37,004 bases of DNA from Vicinamibacteraceae bacterium (lineage in GTDB: Bacteria; Acidobacteriota; Vicinamibacteria; Vicinamibacterales; UBA8438): the NCBI GenBank assembly GCA_012271165.1, contig JAAXGX010000030.1, positions 1 to 37,004 of the forward strand, in the 5' to 3' direction. Positions within the stretch are counted from its first letter, which is position 1, and each line of letters begins with the position of its first letter. Position numbers and translations under genes: made by a program. This document shows, in pieces, positions 34,373 to 37,004 of this stretch. Under the pieces are notes generated by a model. It worked only from the letters and a program-made list of their open reading frames with translations, had not been told where the DNA came from and did no database searches.

Positions 34373-36787
34373 ATGTCAACCTTGCGGCAACTGGTATCGG
34401 CCGCCGGCATCGGCGTCGCCCTGACGGGGTTCGGCGCCGCCGCGGCGAGCGCCCAGCCGGCGCCGCTCGATCGGTCCCTGCTCGATCGGTACTGCGTGAC
34501 CTGCCACAACGAGCGCCTGCGAACCGCGGGGCTCATGCTGGACCGGGTCGACCTCGACGACCTCGGCGCGAGCGCACCGGTGCTGGAAGCGGTGGTGCGC
34601 AAGCTGCGCAGCGGGCAGATGCCGCCGGCGGGTCGCCCGCGACCCGCCCGGGCGCTCCTCGACGCCTTCACGGCGTCGCTCGTCACCGCGCTCGATGATT
34701 TCCGGACGGCGCACCCCGATCCCGGGCGCGTCGCCGTGCGGCGATTGAACCGCACCGAGTACGTCAACGCCATCCGGGATCTGCTCGCCCTGGAGATCGA
34801 CGGGGCGAACCTGCTGCCGGCCGACACGTCGGCCTTCGGATTCGACAATATCGCCGACGCGCTGTCGGTCACCCCGGTGCTCATGAACCGCTACCTGTCC
34901 GCGGCCACCCGGATCAGCCGGCTGGCTGTCGGGGATCCGGCGACGCGGCCGGTGATCCGGATCCACAGGGCTCCCCAGTTCGGGCGGCAGGGCAGCCGCA
35001 TGAGCGAGGACATGCCGTTCGGGACGCGCGGCGGCCTCGCGGTCCGCCACGCGTTCCCCCTGGACGGCGAGTACGGGTTCCGGATTCGCCTGCAGCGGGA
35101 GCAGCAGGGGTACGCGATCCGCGGTCTCGACCGGGAGCACGAGATCGAGGTCCGGGTGGACGGCGAGCGGGTCCGGGGCTTCACGGTCGGCGGCAGGTAC
35201 CCGGGGAACGATCCCGGCATCCTGCTGGCGATTCCCGAGGACGACCTCCCGGCGCAGCGGCGCCACGCCTACAACATGACGGCGGACGGGGGCTTCGATT
35301 TCCGCCTCGCCGTCAGAGCCGGGGTGCGGCTGGTGACGGTCGCCTTCGTCGACGCCGCCCCGGCGCAATCGGAGAGCCTGCCGCTGCTGCCGCGCTCGAT
35401 CAAGTTCGAGACGATCTTCTCCGAGGCGGGCGATCCCGGCATCGACACGGTCGAGATTGCGGGGCCGTACGGCGCCACCCGGCCGGCGGACACCCCGGCC
35501 CGGCGGCGCATCTTCGTGTGCCGCCCCGCCGCGCCCGACGACGAGGAACCGTGCGCGACGCGGATCCTCGGCGCGCTGGCGCGGCGCGCCTATCGCCGTC
35601 CGGTCACGGACGCGGATCTCGAGAAGCTGATCGGGCTCTACCGGCTGGGCCGCGCCGAACGCGATTTCGAGGGGGGCATCCAGCGTGCGCTGGAAGGCAT
35701 GCTGTCGTTTCCGGCGTTCCTGTTCCGGATCGAGCAGGACCCGGCCGGCGCCGGGCCGGGCGACGTCTATCGCATCAGCGACGTCGAGCTGGCTTCGCGG
35801 CTGTCGTTCTTTCTCTGGAAGAGCATTCCCGACGACGAGCTCCTGAGGGTCGCCGAGCGCGGCCGGCTGCGGGAGCCGGCGGTGCTCGAACGGCAGGTGA
35901 GCCGCATGCTCGCGGATCCCCGGGCGCGGCGCTGGATGGCCGACTTCATGGGCCAGTGGCTGCTGCTGCGCAATCTCCGGGCGCTGGAGCCGGATCCGGA
36001 GATCTTTCCCGAGTTCGACCACACGCTGCGCGACGACATGGCGAAGGAGACGGAGCTGTTCTTCGAGAGCCAGATCCGCGACGACCGCGCCCTGCAGGAC
36101 CTGCTCCTGGCGGATTACACCTACCTGAACGAGAGGCTCGCTGCCCACTACGGCGTCGCGGGCGTCTACGGGAGTCGTTTCCGGCGCGTCGCGGTGCCGC
36201 ATCCGGCGCGGCGGGGGCTGCTGGGGCACGCGAGCGTGCTCACCGTCACCTCCTACGCGCACCGCACCTCGCCCGTGCTGCGCGGCAAGTGGGTGCTGGA
36301 GAACCTCCTGGGCGCCCCGCCGCCGCCCCCGCCGCCCAACGTGCCGCCGCTGCAGGAGAACGACGGCAGGAGCAGGCCGACGTCGCTGCGGGAGCGGATG
36401 GCCGAGCACCGCAGCAATCCGGTGTGCGCCTCGTGCCACCGCCGGATGGATCCGATGGGCTTCGCCCTCGAGAACTTCGACGGCATCGGGAAGTGGCGCG
36501 ACGAGGACGACGGGATCCCGATCGAGACGGTCACGGTCCTCCCGGACGGCACGACGATCGACAGCCCGCGGCGGTTCCGCGAGGTTCTGCTGCGGGGCGA
36601 CGAATTCGTCACGACCGTGACCGAGAAGCTCCTGACGTACGCCACCGGGCGCGGCGTCGAGCACTACGATGCGCCGACGGTGCGGCGGATCGTGCGCGAC
36701 CTGGCCCGCGACGGCTACCGCTGGTCGTCGCTCGTGATGGGGGTCGTGGGCAGCCCGCCGTTTCAGATGCGGCGCGCGCCGGGCTAG
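34373..36787 (+). CDS. Exported DUF1587/1595/1592/1588/1585 cytochrome protein (PSD1-like)
   Basis: Protein of about 804 residues with a signal peptide (MSTLRQLVSAAGIGVAL, then ASAQ). A cytochrome c-like motif CVTCHN follows near the N-terminus. The domain order is DUF1587 (RRLNRTEYVNAIRDLL), a central carbohydrate-binding-like beta region, DUF1595 (CATRILGALARRAYRRPV), DUF1592 (LASRLSFFLWKSIPDDELL), DUF1588 with a second CASCHR motif, and DUF1585 at the end. Such proteins are typical of Planctomycetes and Acidobacteria; the biochemical role is unknown, and redox function is inferred from the heme motifs. An in-frame GTG at 34361 is an alternative start. It is followed by an ankyrin protein, a common pairing. 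Confidence 0.85.
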   Translation: MSTLRQLVSAAGIGVALTGFGAAAASAQPAPLDRSLLDRYCVTCHNERLRTAGLMLDRVDLDDLGASAPVLEAVVRKLRSGQMPPAGRPRPARALLDAFTASLVTALDDFRTAHPDPGRVAVRRLNRTEYVNAIRDLLALEIDGANLLPADTSAFGFDNIADALSVTPVLMNRYLSAATRISRLAVGDPATRPVIRIHRAPQFGRQGSRMSEDMPFGTRGGLAVRHAFPLDGEYGFRIRLQREQQGYAIRGLDREHEIEVRVDGERVRGFTVGGRYPGNDPGILLAIPEDDLPAQRRHAYNMTADGGFDFRLAVRAGVRLVTVAFVDAAPAQSESLPLLPRSIKFETIFSEAGDPGIDTVEIAGPYGATRPADTPARRRIFVCRPAAPDDEEPCATRILGALARRAYRRPVTDADLEKLIGLYRLGRAERDFEGGIQRALEGMLSFPAFLFRIEQDPAGAGPGDVYRISDVELASRLSFFLWKSIPDDELLRVAERGRLREPAVLERQVSRMLADPRARRWMADFMGQWLLLRNLRALEPDPEIFPEFDHTLRDDMAKETELFFESQIRDDRALQDLLLADYTYLNERLAAHYGVAGVYGSRFRRVAVPHPARRGLLGHASVLTVTSYAHRTSPVLRGKWVLENLLGAPPPPPPPNVPPLQENDGRSRPTSLRERMAEHRSNPVCASCHRRMDPMGFALENFDGIGKWRDEDDGIPIETVTVLPDGTTIDSPRRFREVLLRGDEFVTTVTEKLLTYATGRGVEHYDAPTVRRIVRDLARDGYRWSSLVMGVVGSPPFQMRRAPG

Positions 36788-36790
36788 GAA

Positions 36791-37004
36791 ATGGAAAACA
36801 TGGCGCTCGATTCGAACGCGGAAACGGGGATGCGCGTGAGCTTCGCTCGCGGGGGGAGCGCGCTGTGCCTGGTCGGACTGCTGGCGCTACCCGGCGCCGC
36901 GCCGGCCGCCGCAACCGACACGCGGCTCGCGGACGCCGCCGCCCGACAGGACACCCGGTCCGTTCGGGAGCTGCTCGAGGCGGGCGTCGACGTCGACGCC
37001 CGCC
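36791..37004 (+). CDS. Exported ankyrin-repeat protein, 5' part only
   Basis: The open frame begins three bases after the previous stop and runs off the window. A signal-peptide-like segment (MRVSFARGGSALCLVGLLAL, then PAAA) starts at an internal ATG at 36830, which may be the true start; ATGs at 36791 and 36800 would add an unusual polar N-terminus. The mature part begins DTRLADAAARQDTRSVRELL and continues EAGVDVDAR, a clear first ankyrin repeat (Ala-Ala, Leu-Leu, Gly-Val-Asp-Val-Asp). The protein probably partners the DUF1592-type protein upstream. Confidence 0.75.
   Translation, partial: MENMALDSNAETGMRVSFARGGSALCLVGLLALPGAAPAAATDTRLADAAARQDTRSVRELLEAGVDVDAR

Overview
This is a very GC-rich window, above 65 percent by eye, from a Gram-negative bacterium. 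It carries lipid A, Kdo and heptose genes, a complete Na+-translocating NADH:quinone reductase operon, and a set of secreted proteins with cytochrome c, Cu-monooxygenase-like, DUF1587/1592/1588/1585 and ankyrin domains. That combination, plus a DUF222-HNH protein and a small Cys-containing membrane protein, points to Acidobacteriota, probably class Vicinamibacteria and possibly marine or sponge-associated. The lineage is inferred from gene content; no 16S gene is present.

Layout. (1) 1-956: glyceraldehyde-3-phosphate dehydrogenase on the minus strand, cut by the left edge. Its promoter lies back to back with that of the next operon. (2) 1101-7441: a tightly overlapping LPS core operon of waaA, lpxK, an LpxL-type acyltransferase, separate rfaE1 and rfaE2, a WaaC-like heptosyltransferase and an ICMT-like membrane methyltransferase. 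(3) 7646-7854: tRNA-Val and tRNA-Asp. (4) 7934-12687: gmhB, holB, ricT, pdxA, smpB and rfbD. (5) 12758-16206: a small membrane coiled-coil protein, an LhgO-like oxidoreductase, gmd, and thiS-thiG on the minus strand. (6) 16316-23594: the nqrABCDEF-apbE-nqrM operon, with a promoter and a terminator-like hairpin in its leader. (7) selA (minus) and purH (plus). (8) 26689-29767: a sparse region holding one small membrane protein gene and a DUF222-HNH endonuclease gene. (9) 29768-37004: a secreted module of a small exported protein, an epoxide-hydrolase-like enzyme, a cytochrome c/PHM-like copper monooxygenase, a second fused paralogue of the hydrolase, a large DUF1592-type cytochrome protein, and the start of an ankyrin-repeat protein.

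How the genes fit together. waaA, lpxK, the acyltransferase, rfaE1, gmhB, rfaE2 and waaC cover Kdo transfer, lipid A phosphorylation and acylation, and ADP-heptose synthesis and transfer. gmd and rfbD supply deoxysugars for outer polysaccharide. The NQR operon carries its own flavin transferase (ApbE) and iron-delivery factor (NqrM), and all the cofactor residues I checked are present. The 29768-37004 module looks like a periplasmic or outer-surface oxidative system in which a Cu/heme monooxygenase lies between two epoxide-hydrolase-like paralogues. This is the part of the window most likely to hold undescribed biochemistry. The ThiS tail beyond Gly-Gly and the attenuator-like nqr leader are the next most interesting points.
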